The notes below the pieces were generated by a model. It did no database searches. It was not told the DNA's origin and saw only the letters and a program-made list of their open reading frames with translations. Shown here piece after piece: positions 48,104-59,494 of a DNA stretch of 64,000 nucleotides; position 1 is the first letter of the stretch; the number at the start of each line of letters is the position of its first letter. The translations under genes and the position numbers were made by a program. The DNA is from Vicia villosa (taxonomy: Eukaryota > Streptophyta > Magnoliopsida > Fabales > Fabaceae): positions 23,935,915 to 23,999,914 of the forward strand of contig NC_081186.1 in NCBI RefSeq assembly GCF_029867415.1, given 5' to 3'.

Positions 48104-50127
48104 GTGAAACTAATGGGTGGTGTAAACTATTCGCTCGGTTAGAAATTGCATCAGTAGGAAATGTTCTTTGAGGATGCGTTTCAATTCCTATCAACTATAT
48201 TTTTTTTAATTTTATCATTTTTATAATAAAAAAAAAACTACATATTCTTTCAGCTGGGTAAGCAGTCAATAAGAGATCTATCTGATATATGCCTATTTTT
48301 TAAAATTAAAAAAAAAATATTTATCTTCTCAATTGAGTAAGTAACCAATAAAAAAATTCTTTAAGAGATACGCTTCAATTTCCATCAGATAGACTTAAAC
48401 CATCCATCCCCTCGGTTGGGTAAGTCACTGAATGAAATATTTTCAGGTATCCTCTCGGTTGAACCATACAATCGATGGAAAGACTTTTCTTGTTTAACAT
48501 TTTTCCTCAATTATCTTTCTGACCGATAGGAAAACTTTGTTCTAGCTCATTTCCAGAGCAGAAAGTAAATCATTTCATTCACTTTTGCATGATCAAAACT
48601 CAAGGAGCCCTAGACGAAACTTCATCTTCTCCCTCGAAACTTCATCTTCTATAAACGAAATTGTATTTCTCCACTAAACTAAACTCGAAAACATCATTAC
48701 TTCTATAAACAAAACTCGAAAACACCATTTATTTCATAAATGAGTTGCAAAACTGCATCTTCTCTTCTCTAACTCGAACGGAGCAAGGAAAGTAATGAAG
48801 CAAGAAAAAACAAATCTTGAACGAAACTCAAATAAAGGAAACTCAAACGAAGCAATAAAACTCAAACGAAACTCATTTCTTTGTCTTCTTCATCACGTTT
48901 ATGGTACGTAAATGCTTTCTCCACGCATGTAACTTAGCAATGTTAGTTGTTGTTTCTATGCTAAGTAAAAGGTTTAATGTTGTTGCAGTTGAAATGGAAG
49001 GTTTAACAATTTTATTTATTTATTTGTTGTTGTTATGTCAAGAAAAAGGTTTAATGTTGTTGTTATTCTATTAACTTATTGAAGTCGTGAAACCTCTCTT
49101 AAAAGTATGGAGAAATTCTAGTTGATTATTGGTTGTTAAAATTTTGTAGTTTTAGTTTAAAGAAAAATGAGGTGGTAGACTTCTTATCACACACTAGCTG
49201 CAATTTTCTCCTTTGAAACCTTCTAGAGAACTGTATCACCAAGGCTCAATATGATGGTGCTATAGGCTTTCTCTATCATCGTCGTGTTCCCTTAAAAATA
49301 TTTGGGAACGATTTTTGAATGTCGTATATCTTTTAATAAAAGGCTACAATTTTCAAGTGTTGTCTATAAATTTAACATCCGCTGCAATTTTTCCTCCGCA
49401 CATACACTAGTTTATTTCATATATACAGTATTTTCATAACCATATTAAAATTGTTTATTTTTTAAATAAAGTTATTAATCTATTATAATTTTTTACTTAT
49501 TTAAGAATATTATAATAATTTATTTAAACAATATAAAAGAATAATTTAAGTATTACATTATAATTTATATTGTATAATATAATTGATATTATATAAATTT
49601 TATTTAAAAATGAATAACAATAATATAAGAATATAAGTCTAATATTAACAGTGATAAAAAAGAAAACCTATATAACAAAAATCTATAAATTTTTTAATAG
49701 TGATAAACTTTGTTAACACTATAAATATCATATAATCATATAATAGGATAAAATAATATAATTATTAGTATAATATTAATTTTTAATAATGAGTATAATT
49801 TAGAAAAAAAAATTTTTACTTCATTTAAAAAAAAGAAACGAAACCAAATTGTATGGTCAATTAGATACTTAAACTTTCAATTTCAGTGGTTTATACATGT
49901 AGAAAAACATATATAATAAAACCAAAAAAAAACTTTATCAATCCCAAAAAAGTTAACAAAAAAATATTAGTATACTTTAGGTTAGCGTGAGCCCTTTCAA
50001 TTATTTTCCAGAAACCTATTCTTCACGCATTTTCCAGAAATTGATTCTCCCTATTAAATTGAAACGAGACAATGAAATGAGGACTCAAACAACATAATAC
50101 AAACAAAACCAATTTCAAGATTGTAAT
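48104..50127. other. Intergenic, no gene seen; degenerate repeats
   Basis: 48130-48480 holds spaced CTCGGTTGGGTAAG-like motifs (CGCTCGGTTAG, CAGCTGGGTAAG, CTCGGTTGGGTAAGTCAC), which look like transposon subterminal repeats. 48600-48880 holds AAACTCAAACGAAG-type repeats. 49250-49400 resembles a CACTA subterminal region (GGGAACGATTTTTGAATGTC). The rest is AT-rich. Confidence 0.5.
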
Positions 50128-50496
50128 CAATTTCGCGAGCTTTTGAAAAAGTGTGGTAAAGCGGCGATTGGCGTTCACTATTCCGTTTCACCAGCTTCCG
50201 TCACCGGCCTCTACGTCGCCATTAGAAACAACATAGAAGCCATCCTCGAGAAGTTCCACTTGGGCGCCGCTTTGTCGAAAGAAAACCCTAAACCCTTACT
50301 CCGATATTGACTCTTCTGCGATTTCAGTTAAGAGTTGCACGGCGCAGATGGTGGCTTCTGGAGGCGGTGCTTTCACATTAGTTTTACTCTGTAACAAGGC
50401 TCAGATATCCCTATTTGGGTTCTTATTATTATAGCACTCACGCCCCCAATTGCAAGGTTCTTGGCTAGGAGGAACATTTTGAAGACTGTTGTATGA
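50128..50496 (+). pseudogene. FAM210/DUF1279-like gene fragment, frameshifted
   Basis: Three blocks in different frames together cover a small DUF1279 protein: FRELLKKCGKAAIGVHYSVS and TGLYVAIRNN (50128-50300), MVASGGGAFTLVLLCNKA (50349-50401) and IALTPPIARFLARRNILKT (50425-50490) with TGA at 50494-50496. Plant members of this family are small organelle-membrane proteins of unclear function. Two frameshifts (near 50290 and 50405) break it, and no start codon precedes the first block in frame. No intron-like interval separates the blocks, which suits a processed or captured copy. The family call is from memory of conserved motifs; broken status is seen directly. Confidence 0.65.
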
Positions 50497-52165
50497 ATGA
50501 ACAGGCGTTTTGGTTTGTGTTGTATTGTTCATTGTCGAGTATTGATTTTTATAAGAACCGCAATCTTGATAGTTTGCTTGTGTAACATTTTTCTCATTGG
50601 TTTTTATGATTATTGATGAAATGAGACCTAAAAGTGGAATAATAACAAGGGGGTATGGAATTAGCAAACCCTTTGGTCTATGCTATATGCTTTGTTATCA
50701 ATTTCCTTTGTTGATTGTGATGATTTGGTGGTGAAAGTTTAAATTTTATGGATTCTCTGATTTTATAGTATTAGTTGCAAAGTTAGGTGTTTATATTTAT
50801 GAAAGTTACAGAAGTTGAAGAGAAAGTTAAAAACAAGCTTATAAGTAACTAGTGGGTTGTTTTTTTGCTCTTGCGGATTAGATTTGATAAGTATGGTGTG
50901 ATAATAATAAGATAAATTTTATGAAGATGAAGATTTCAAGAAGTGGCTTTTTTATTTTCCATAAACCTATTTAGCTGCAATTTTCTTATTGCTTTTGATG
51001 GCTATACAAGCTTTTCGGCTCTGTTTCTTGTTTCTTTGTTACATGTGATTTGAGGCAAAAACATATAAAACAAAAACATAGAAAACAACAAAATTAGATG
51101 CCCTGCAACAATAACATAAATATTTTGTGCATATAATGAATGAAACAAACTAAATTACTTTCCAGGACAAAATATCTTTGAAATTGTCTTTTTAATTAAT
51201 AGTCATATAAACATTTAAAAAATTGAATGAGGCTTGTATTTTTACAAAATTATGGCCTAGAGATACTCACAGTCTTACCATTATGTTGTGCTAAGATAGA
51301 TCTCTTGTATTTTTTGAATTATGTTTCCGCATTGTATTGTTGCTTGTTGATAGTTAAAGTATTGTGAGTTTATGTGTCTCTTCATGCATTGGATAAATAT
51401 ACATCTTGTGCTCAACCTGACATTCTAAAGTAGTGTATTTCTCATTTAACCTTACATTGCTTGTCCTATAAACCTTTCATACAAGGTTTATTTATTAGGC
51501 AATGACACCCATACATATTAATACATTTTAGTTCATTAGATGTAAAAAAATTAAGATATATAGTCATACCAAATTGTCTGTGAGTGTTTAATTGCAGGAA
51601 CATTGGAATAAAGTGATGAGTTTTGGTGTGTGGTTCAAGATCAAGGATGTATACTTGAAATTCTAAGACATGACAAAAATACCTTTTTCTTCTTTGTTTA
51701 ATTATCGTTGAATCAAATCGTTTAATTTCTTGTTGTATTTAAATTAGAATAAAACAAGTGATTTTTTAAGTAATTGTGTCGAGTTGTATTTCATTTGATA
51801 AAGGCAATTTATATTAATTATTTTTAGCCCTGCTAATGTAGACGAGAGGTGTTTTGAAACATTGATTTTATGGGTTCTTACTTCTTAATTTGCTTTATGT
51901 AGAAAGATACTGATAAAAAAGATGAAAATGAAGATGTAGAGGATGCATTATTCAAGCGGGTAATGTGAATGATGAATTTCAAGAGGACCATGTTGATGAT
52001 GATTTCATGAGAACGACATAGATGGCGAAGAGTTCTTACACAAGATGAATGTGTTTGATGGTTTTATGTTGACTTGTATAAACAATTAAGTTTTCAAAAA
52101 ATTATTTCTTTTATCATTTGTCTAGTTAAATCTGCACTATAAAGTCTTATATGTAGTAAATTTTA
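50497..52165. other. Intergenic, no gene supported
   Basis: AT-rich. A short acidic reading frame (KDTDKKDENEDVEDALF at ~51903) ends quickly and could be the tail of a decayed gene. Confidence 0.45.
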
Positions 52166-52526
52166 GCTTATAAATGTATTATATAAAATGAAAAAATAGC
52201 ACAATAACAAAAATAACTATAATGCAACGATTAAAAAAGTGTTGTCTTAATCGTTTCACTATTTTAGGGAACAATTGTTGATTGTCCCTATAGCAACAAT
52301 TATAAAACGTTGCCTTAGATATCACAACAAAACGTCCCTATTCTTGAAGTTTAGGCTACAGTTGTTAATAGTGTGCCCATAGAGATAAATAAGCGTTGCC
52401 TTTGATTATAGGCAACGCTCGCATAAAAGACACTTGAAAATCGTTCGCTATTCCTTTAGGCAGCATTTTTTTTATTTCTGGCAACAATTTTGAAGTGTTG
52501 TAACAGACGATAAATGTTGTAGTGTA
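52166..52526 (-). mobile_element. CACTA (En/Spm-type) transposon terminus with subterminal repeats
   Basis: The plus strand ends AAATGTTGTAGTG, i.e. CACTACAACATTT on the minus strand. Inward lie many short inverted motifs of the GCAACG / CGTTGCC / GGGAACAATTG type typical of CACTA subterminal regions. The opposite end was not placed with certainty; 49250-49400 is a candidate. Confidence 0.6.
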
Positions 52527-53469
52527 ATTTATTTTAGACTATGTTTTTAAAATTAAGAACACTTCGACAACATTCATAACACTTAGTACTGTTTGTCTTA
52601 ATCTAAGTTAAACTTAAAGTAACTTTGCAAAGCTTATAAAGAAATGCAGTAAAAGCGATAGAAAGTAAATCGAAAAAAGTTAATAAACTCCGGAAGTATA
52701 AACTAAATTGCAATTCGAATAAAAGATGGTGTTTATACGTACATTTCTCAGTGAATCTTTCTCAATAATGCAGATACTTTGAGTATTATGAGATTTTGTA
52801 CAAACGATGGAACACATGGATTCCTAACATTAAGACTCCTCTATATAAAATCGAAATAAACGTCATCAATAGTCTTTCTCCCAGTATGTCGAATGTTCAT
52901 TTTTTATTTATTATATATAGGATCCGCTTAGCGGTCACGCGATTATACAGAAAAATACAGCAGCGAACATACTTACGAAAATGCTATATCTCCACCCAAA
53001 ATCACTTCCAATCAACAATTCAAAGCATATATGATCAGTATACATCATTTATCATCATCAAATCATACCAAGATATGCTTAGACCACCAATTTCATGAAA
53101 TCTAACATAAACCCTAACATTTCTTAAACTATGAAATTGAAGGATTAAAGATGATACACCAATCACAATCTTACTCACTCACATAAACCTCTAACAACTC
53201 ATCAAAAGCTCAGCAAATCATTCATTAATTTCAACATTCATCAACATCACATTCATGGATTTCAATTATGAAACCTAATCTCTACCATACCCATCATCAT
53301 CCCAACCCTTAGAGAGTAAGAACCCCACCCTTACCTTAGAAAAAACCTCATCTTCAATGGAGTCATTCCTCTCTTCATGCCATAAGTTTCTTCTTTCTTC
53401 CCTTCTTTCTCTTCTTTATCCTCTTTTCCACAAAATGAGTTATGAGGTTTAATCTCTAAAACCCTAACT
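52527..53469 (-). mobile_element. Left part of a gypsy 3' LTR (split by copia) and flanking DNA
   Basis: From about 53100 the sequence (CACAATCTTACTCACTCACA, CATCATCCCAACCCTTAGAG) is of gypsy-LTR type and continues across the copia insertion at 60968, because CTTAC is duplicated on both sides. The outer edge of this LTR was not found; 52527-53100 is AT-rich and unassigned. Confidence 0.5.
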
Positions 53470-53474
53470 CTTAC

Positions 53475-54411
53475 TGAAAATTCTAGTAACTCACGCTGGA
53501 TGTCTTACAGGATGTTATGATATCCACAATTACACAACACAAAACGTTAAAACAGAAACGCATAAAAACAATAAAGAACACACAAAATTGTTTACCCAGT
53601 TCGGTTCAAACAACCTACTCTAGGGGCTACCAAGCCAGGGAGGGAATCCAATATAAGCAGAATTAATTCGGAGTTAAACTCCCCTGTTTAAATCTCCTCA
53701 CTTAAAACCTACCCAATGTAATTTCAATCTATTCCTAGACCTGAGTATCTCCACTCACTCCCCCTCAATCACATCAGTGATTACAAATAAACATTAAACA
53801 AATTCAAAGAGAAGACACACTTCAAAAACACACCTTGATCTGCTTAAAAGCTTTAATCAAGAGACACACACTCGTGCTTAAAAGCTTAGTGTGACAATTA
53901 ATAAACACAACCTATTCCAATGCAATCATCAAGAGACAATTGCTTGGAGTACAAGAGACAGCTACAGAACTATGGTTCTTCATAATTAACAACTTACTCT
54001 GCTTGCGTTCCAAATTAGGATTGCAGTCTTCTTATATGCAGCTCATGGGCCTTGGGCTTTTTTAGAAACAAAATAGGGTTAACCAATTTAACCTAATTTA
54101 CACGCCATTTGGTTGTTATAAAATGTGCTGTCAGCGAAATCTTTTGGACGAAATATTCAGCACACAGTAAAAGGTTTCCTAAATTATAGATTGAGAGAAA
54201 TCATGAAACACAATTAATAAAATATAACAGCTCCTGCTATCAGACAAGGATGTCATGACATCGGTCATGACATTCACAAACAGAACCTATATTAGCTTAA
54301 CACATATGCAACCTGCATAGCACAATATAAAACATGTCACGAAATCAGTAAAGACATTAAACACTCAGGTATGTTTTACCACAAATGCAGCCAACATGAA
54401 AAACATCTACA
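53475..54411 (-). mobile_element. 3' LTR of the pol-less copia element (937 bp)
   Basis: Same ends as the partner LTR. It contains the intact target ACTCTAGG (53617-53624) of the hAT-type insertion found in the other LTR. A 12-13 bp insertion near 53505 and scattered substitutions separate the two LTRs. Confidence 0.9.
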
Positions 54412-54941
54412 ATCTCCCCCTTTGGCAAATTTTTGGCTAAAACAACCTGTCACACCATATCGAGAAACACTTGTAGCAGAAACAGATCAAACAAGACACA
54501 ATCAGAGCTAATACAGTACAGACAACATACACCACCAGTATGCACACAGTGCTCACATAGCTAAACCAACCTCACTACAAGAGCAGCACAAGCACAAACA
54601 GATCAACACAAAATAAGCACATCAGAATTGTTGATCACACAAACACCACATACTTGTTGTTCTGCGGTGACAATGCTACTTCTCCCCCTGTTTGGCCACA
54701 AAAGTTGCCAAAGCAAACAACTGTCTTCTCCCCAAAATCCAAATAGGTACTAATAAAACTTAAACTGAACTAAATCGAATAAAATGCAAACAAAACTAAA
54801 CGAAAAACAAAATGAAAACTTCAGCTGCATTTACTGCACAGAGTCAGACCCACTAGAGGTGTCTGCATAACTTCCATTCTCAGAGCCATCATCAGGACTG
54901 GCACTCTCTTCTTCCACTTCTTCTTCTGGTTCTACTTCCTT

Positions 54942-56780
54942 CTATTGTTCATCTTCATCTGCCATCTCTACAACATCTACAAATTCTTTATTCTCATCCA
55001 TTTCTAGAGTACTTATCATCTTTTCAAGGGATATCTTCCTAGCTTCCAGCTCTTTGTAGGTCTCTTTTAACATTGTTATGACTTCTACTTTGCTGGATGA
55101 TGCTCCAGACTTGGATGTTGCAGCCGATGTCATGACAATGTCTGGAACATGCGTACCCTGAAACAATTTATAATGGAAAGCCAAGGGATTTTCTCTTTTG
55201 CATACTACATCATGCTCATTGAGAATGTTGGGATACTGAGTCAGCATTTTGCCACACAGGAGGTATGGAAAGGCAATTGGACCCTTAACACTGAAGCTTT
55301 CAGCATGCTTCATAGTTTGGTCGAAAATATATGTTCCATAGTCAAACTTTGTTTTTGTTCCTACAGCATACAGAAATCTGCCAAGAACAGTTGAGATAGT
55401 GGACTTGTGATTCGTTGGTACCCAATTAGCTGCTCCTATCTTGTGAAGCATTGCATACTTGATGCTTAGCTTACTTGCAGTTAGTTTCTCTTTTAAGGGC
55501 CAGCTTTTTACCTGCTTGGCTGTGATCACTTGACAAACCTTGTTGTCTGTCACTTCAAGCTCGGGTTGAGCTTCATTTGTTCTTGCCAAGAAGTTATTAA
55601 TCACAGAAGGAGAGAACGAAACACACTTACCTCTCACAAACACCTTTCTGAAGTCCACACTCTTGCTGTTTCCACAATCTTCAGATAGGTTCACCACAAA
55701 TTCTTTGACCAGTCTCTCATAACATTTGGGAATATTGCACACAGTCTTTAATAGTCCAGCTTCCTGAATCAGCTCTAAGATTTCCTTGTTCTCAAGAGCA
55801 TTTGGAGCCAACTCTCTTTCAACAGCTAGTCTCTTTTAGTGCACATATTTCCACCTGCTGGCACTGGAGGCATATTGGAATGACACATTATCAATAGGAA
55901 CTTCAGGAATACTTGCAGTAAGCTTGCTTGTTGTAGGCTTCTTCCTTGATGGAAAGTTAAGGACAACCACTTCAACATCAGACTCAGATTCAACAATTTC
56001 CCTCTCCTTTCTTTTCTTTGGAACAACCTTGCTCCAAGACTTTGAGGGACCAACCCCTGCACTCTTAGCCACAGCTCTGCTTTTGATAGGACCAGCTGAA
56101 GTACTCTTCTTCTTGACAGGGTCTTTGACAGTGCTCTTTGATTCTGCATTATTTTCAGGGGAACTTTGGGAAATAGTTTTGCCTTTTCTTCTAGTCATCA
56201 TCCTGTTGGCTACACTTGGATTCAAAGAGGCAAGCAACTCGTTGTCAGAATACTGATCTAAGTCTACCACATTGGTACCTGTTTCAGTATTGACCTTAGT
56301 GTGCTCATTCTCTTTGATGTCATTGACATCCTCAGTAACATTGGTATTCTCAGCACCTCCTTGTCCATTCTTAATGATCTCCTCTTCAGCTAGGTCACAA
56401 CCAGAAGTGTGAGCAACTTCAGCCTTACTGGTGTTCTTTAGAGGATTAGGCATTATGGTTTGAAGAGGGACAGATATCTCAGGCATTTGATGATTTTCCT
56501 TCAGAATGCGTGTAACAATTTTGGCATTTGAGTTGTCGACATATCTGGTTCCTTCTTTAGTAAGTGCCTTTATGGTATTAGATGAAGAAGGTTTGGCGCC
56601 CTTGTTTCGAATACCCTCCTTGGGCCGTCTTGCATATGCCATTTTAGGCTTTGTGGCATTTACTTCGTCACTGCTAGTCGTCCTTAAAGGTACAACATTC
56701 AGAACCCTATTAGGGTTAGAGGACTCGTCCGGTGTTGCCGAGTCAGATAAGGGAGATGCATCACACGATTGCTGAGACAT
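54942..56780 (-). pseudogene. Env-like ORF of the pol-less Sirevirus element, one internal stop
   Basis: The frame opens with MSQQSCDASPLSDSATPDES at 56780. It is Ser/Thr/Lys-rich over ~290 residues and has a basic cluster (VPKKRKERE, nuclear-import-like). After a TAA at 55836-55838 it continues in the same frame through a conserved region (APNALENKEILELIQEAGLL, GKCVSFSPSVINNFL, IGAANWVPTNHKSTI) to a C-terminal coiled coil (LKETYKELEARKISLEK) and an acidic tail, ending at 54942. The full length is about 612 codons. It matches the ORF Sireviruses carry after pol (plant putative env-like domain). No clear signal peptide is seen. One premature stop is the only lesion; the role of this protein family is not established. 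Confidence 0.85.
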
Positions 56781-57005
56781 TCTGAAACTCTTTGAGACAG
56801 AACTTGTGTCACGCTTGTGAGAAGTATCAGAGCAGTTCAACCTTAATAAGTAGCGAGAAGGACCAACATGGATGTTTGCCGTTTGTAGAAGAATAGGAGT
56901 GCGAGGGAGCTTTATATACAGAATGAGTGAGGGAAGTTTCAAATCATGGATATTTAAAAAGCCCAAAATGTATTCCCCCAAATATGTTAATTGCTATAAT
57001 TTGAT

Positions 57006-59423
57006 TTAGTGGTAAATACCTAGCATGCCCTTTATCTTCATAATGTCTTTGGAAGATGTTGCAACATTCTCTGTGACATTATGTTCAGATAGACTTTCAT
57101 AATCATTTGTATTCTTGGGTGCTTTAATGCTGAATCTTGTCTCTTCTAGTTTTCTTTCCTGATCAGCAATGTATAGCATGAGGCTTACTCTTTCTTCTAG
57201 CAGGAATCTATTGATACTCCTGTACTCCCGTACTTTTGCACACAGTTTTTCATTCATTAGACAGGTCTCAGTAAAACCAGCAGCTAGTTCACTTATGGTG
57301 AGCTCTCCCACATATGATTCTTCATCAGATTCATTAGATTCTTGGCAATCATCTTTTATTTCCTCTCTGATCATGGAGTAGTCAGAGGGGTAGTCTGGGG
57401 TGTTAGGCTTCCATAGGTAGCAATTATATTTAGACCTAAATCCCTTCATGACTTCTTCATTTTCTCCATTAGTGACAATAAACTCCTCTTTAGTGAACCT
57501 GACATTGAATCCTTCATCACATAGTTGGCTGATGCTTATAAGATTTGCAGTTATTCCTTGTACAAGTAAAATATTACTTAGATTATGAACACCTTGACCT
57601 TCTGTCTTGCCAACACCTTTGACTTCTCTTATTTCTCCATCACCAAGAGTCACATAGTTGGTTCCCTCAAGTTTGAGGTCTACTAGTGAGTTCTTTCTCC
57701 CAATCATATGATTTGAGCAACCACTTTCAAGGTACCAGTCTTCTTTGGCAGGCATTCTTAGAGAAGTGTGTGCTACTAGGGTAACATTCTTAGCCACCCA
57801 TCGTTGCTTTCTGTTACAGGTATAATATTTAGGTTTGGCTTGATGAATTTGATTTGGATATTCAACTAGTCTGAAACAGAATGGCTTTATGTGACCAAAT
57901 CTTCCACAATGATGACACCTCCATTTTTGGAATTTCTTCTTTGAATGGCTCCTTCTTCTGTTTCCTTGATGTTGTGACATTGGTGTTGACATCCGGTTAG
58001 TCACACAAGTTTCGGGCTTTGCTCTCCTGAACCCAGAGGTGAATTCCTCTTTAGCCACAAATCCTACCCCGAACATATCTCCTGTTCTTTGTCCAGACTC
58101 CAGAATTTCCTCTAGAGTATCAGTTCCATTATTCAGCATTTTGAAGGATTTGGTCATTTGATCAAGTTTGTAGTTCAACATGCTTACTTCACTACTGAGA
58201 GAGTCTATGGTTGCGAGATGTCTATTCTTCTCAGTTTCTAACTCTCTTATGATTATCTCTTGCTTCTCCACTTGTTTGCAGACTTCAACATTCTTGATAC
58301 ACAACTTCTTGTATGAGGCAACAATTTCATCAAAGGTTAGCTCATCATCATTGGAATCATCATCAGATGCATAGACTCTTGTTGGAACTATGACATGTTT
58401 TGCAGTTTCTTCTACAGACTCGGAGTCTTCATTAGACCAAGTGATAGGCATTCCTTTCTTTTGCTCCTTGTGGTAGGTAGGACATTCAGCTCTTATGTGT
58501 CCAAATCCTTCACATCCATGACACTGAACCCCTTTCCCTTGATTGAGCTTCTCCTCGGCTTTGAGTCTTCTGCTTGGATCATAGGACTGGCTGATGTCAT
58601 TGGAAGTGTTCTTGACATTGGGTCTAGACTTCTGATCAACCCTTTTAATAAGTCTGTTGAATTGTTTTCCAAGCATGGCTATGGTTTCTGATAATTTTTC
58701 ATCACTTCCACCATTGCTTTCTCTTGAATTATCTTTTGTGTTGGAAACAAAAGCTATGCTTTTGTTTTTCTTTTCAACAGAATCACAAATACTTAACTCA
58801 AAGGTTTGTAGAGAGCCAATGAGTTCGTCCAGCTTCATGTTGCTGATGTCTTAGGCTACTTCTATGGCAGTTACCTTCATATCAAATCTCTTAGGCAGTG
58901 ATCTGAGGATCTTTCTTACCAGTTTTTCTTCAGACATTTTTTATCCTAAGGCTCCTGAGTTATTTGCAATCTCAAGGATATTCATGTAAAATTCATAAAT
59001 GGTTTCATCCTCTTTCATCTTGAGATTTTCAAATTTAGTGGTAAGCATTTGAAGTTTAGACATCTTTACCTTGGATGTGCTTTCATGAGATGTTTTGAGA
59101 ATATCCCACACCTTTTTAGCTAGTTCACAGTGTTGCACAAGTCTGAATATGTTCTTGTCAATTCCATTGAACAAGGCATTTAGGGCCTTGGAATTTCCCA
59201 ATGCTAGCTCTTCTTCAGTTTTGTTCCATTGTGCTTCAGGAATTAGAATAGTGGTTCCATCTTCCAAAACCTTCTCAGGATGTTTCCATCCGCTTTCCAC
59301 AGCTCTCCAGGCCTTGCTGTCCACAAACTTTATGACTGCTACCATACGAGGTTTCCAATAGTCATAGTTAGAGCCATCCAGGATGGATGGTCTATTCCTA
59401 AACACTAACAATTCCTTCTCCAT
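57006..59423 (-). pseudogene. Copia gag-protease with a duplicated gag-like tail, two in-frame stops
   Basis: Starts MEKELLVFRNRPSILDGSNY (gag, 59423). Stops near 58940 (TAA) and 58850 (TAA) interrupt an otherwise continuous gag. A zinc knuckle CHGCEGFGHIRAEC follows, then a coiled coil (DELTFDEIVASYKKLC), a second knuckle-like CHHCGRFGHIKPFC, and protease WYLESGCSNHMIG, whose catalytic Asp is replaced by Glu (DSG to ESG). After the pre-integrase part (ITANLISISQLCDEGF, CYLWKP) the frame does not enter integrase but a second gag-like coiled coil (GELTISELAAGFTETCLMNE) and stops at 57006, only ~225 bp before the env-like start. Gag would build particles; the protease is probably inactive. Confidence 0.88.
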
Positions 59424-59480
59424 AGTACTAGAATTTTGTTGTCCCTAGATCTCACCCAGATGTACACAGGCAGGGTGCCT

Positions 59481-59492
59481 GCTCTGATGCCA
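59481..59492 (-). other. Primer binding site of the pol-less copia element
   Basis: GCTCTGATGCCA on the plus strand is the inverse of TGGCATCAGAGC, complementary to initiator Met-tRNA as usual for copia elements. Two bases separate it from the LTR. Confidence 0.85.
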
Positions 59493-59494
59493 AT

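Noticed and set aside
54942..56780. Env-like ORF as a true viral envelope gene
   Set aside because: No clear signal peptide, fusion peptide or membrane anchor; an NLS-like cluster and coiled coil are seen instead.
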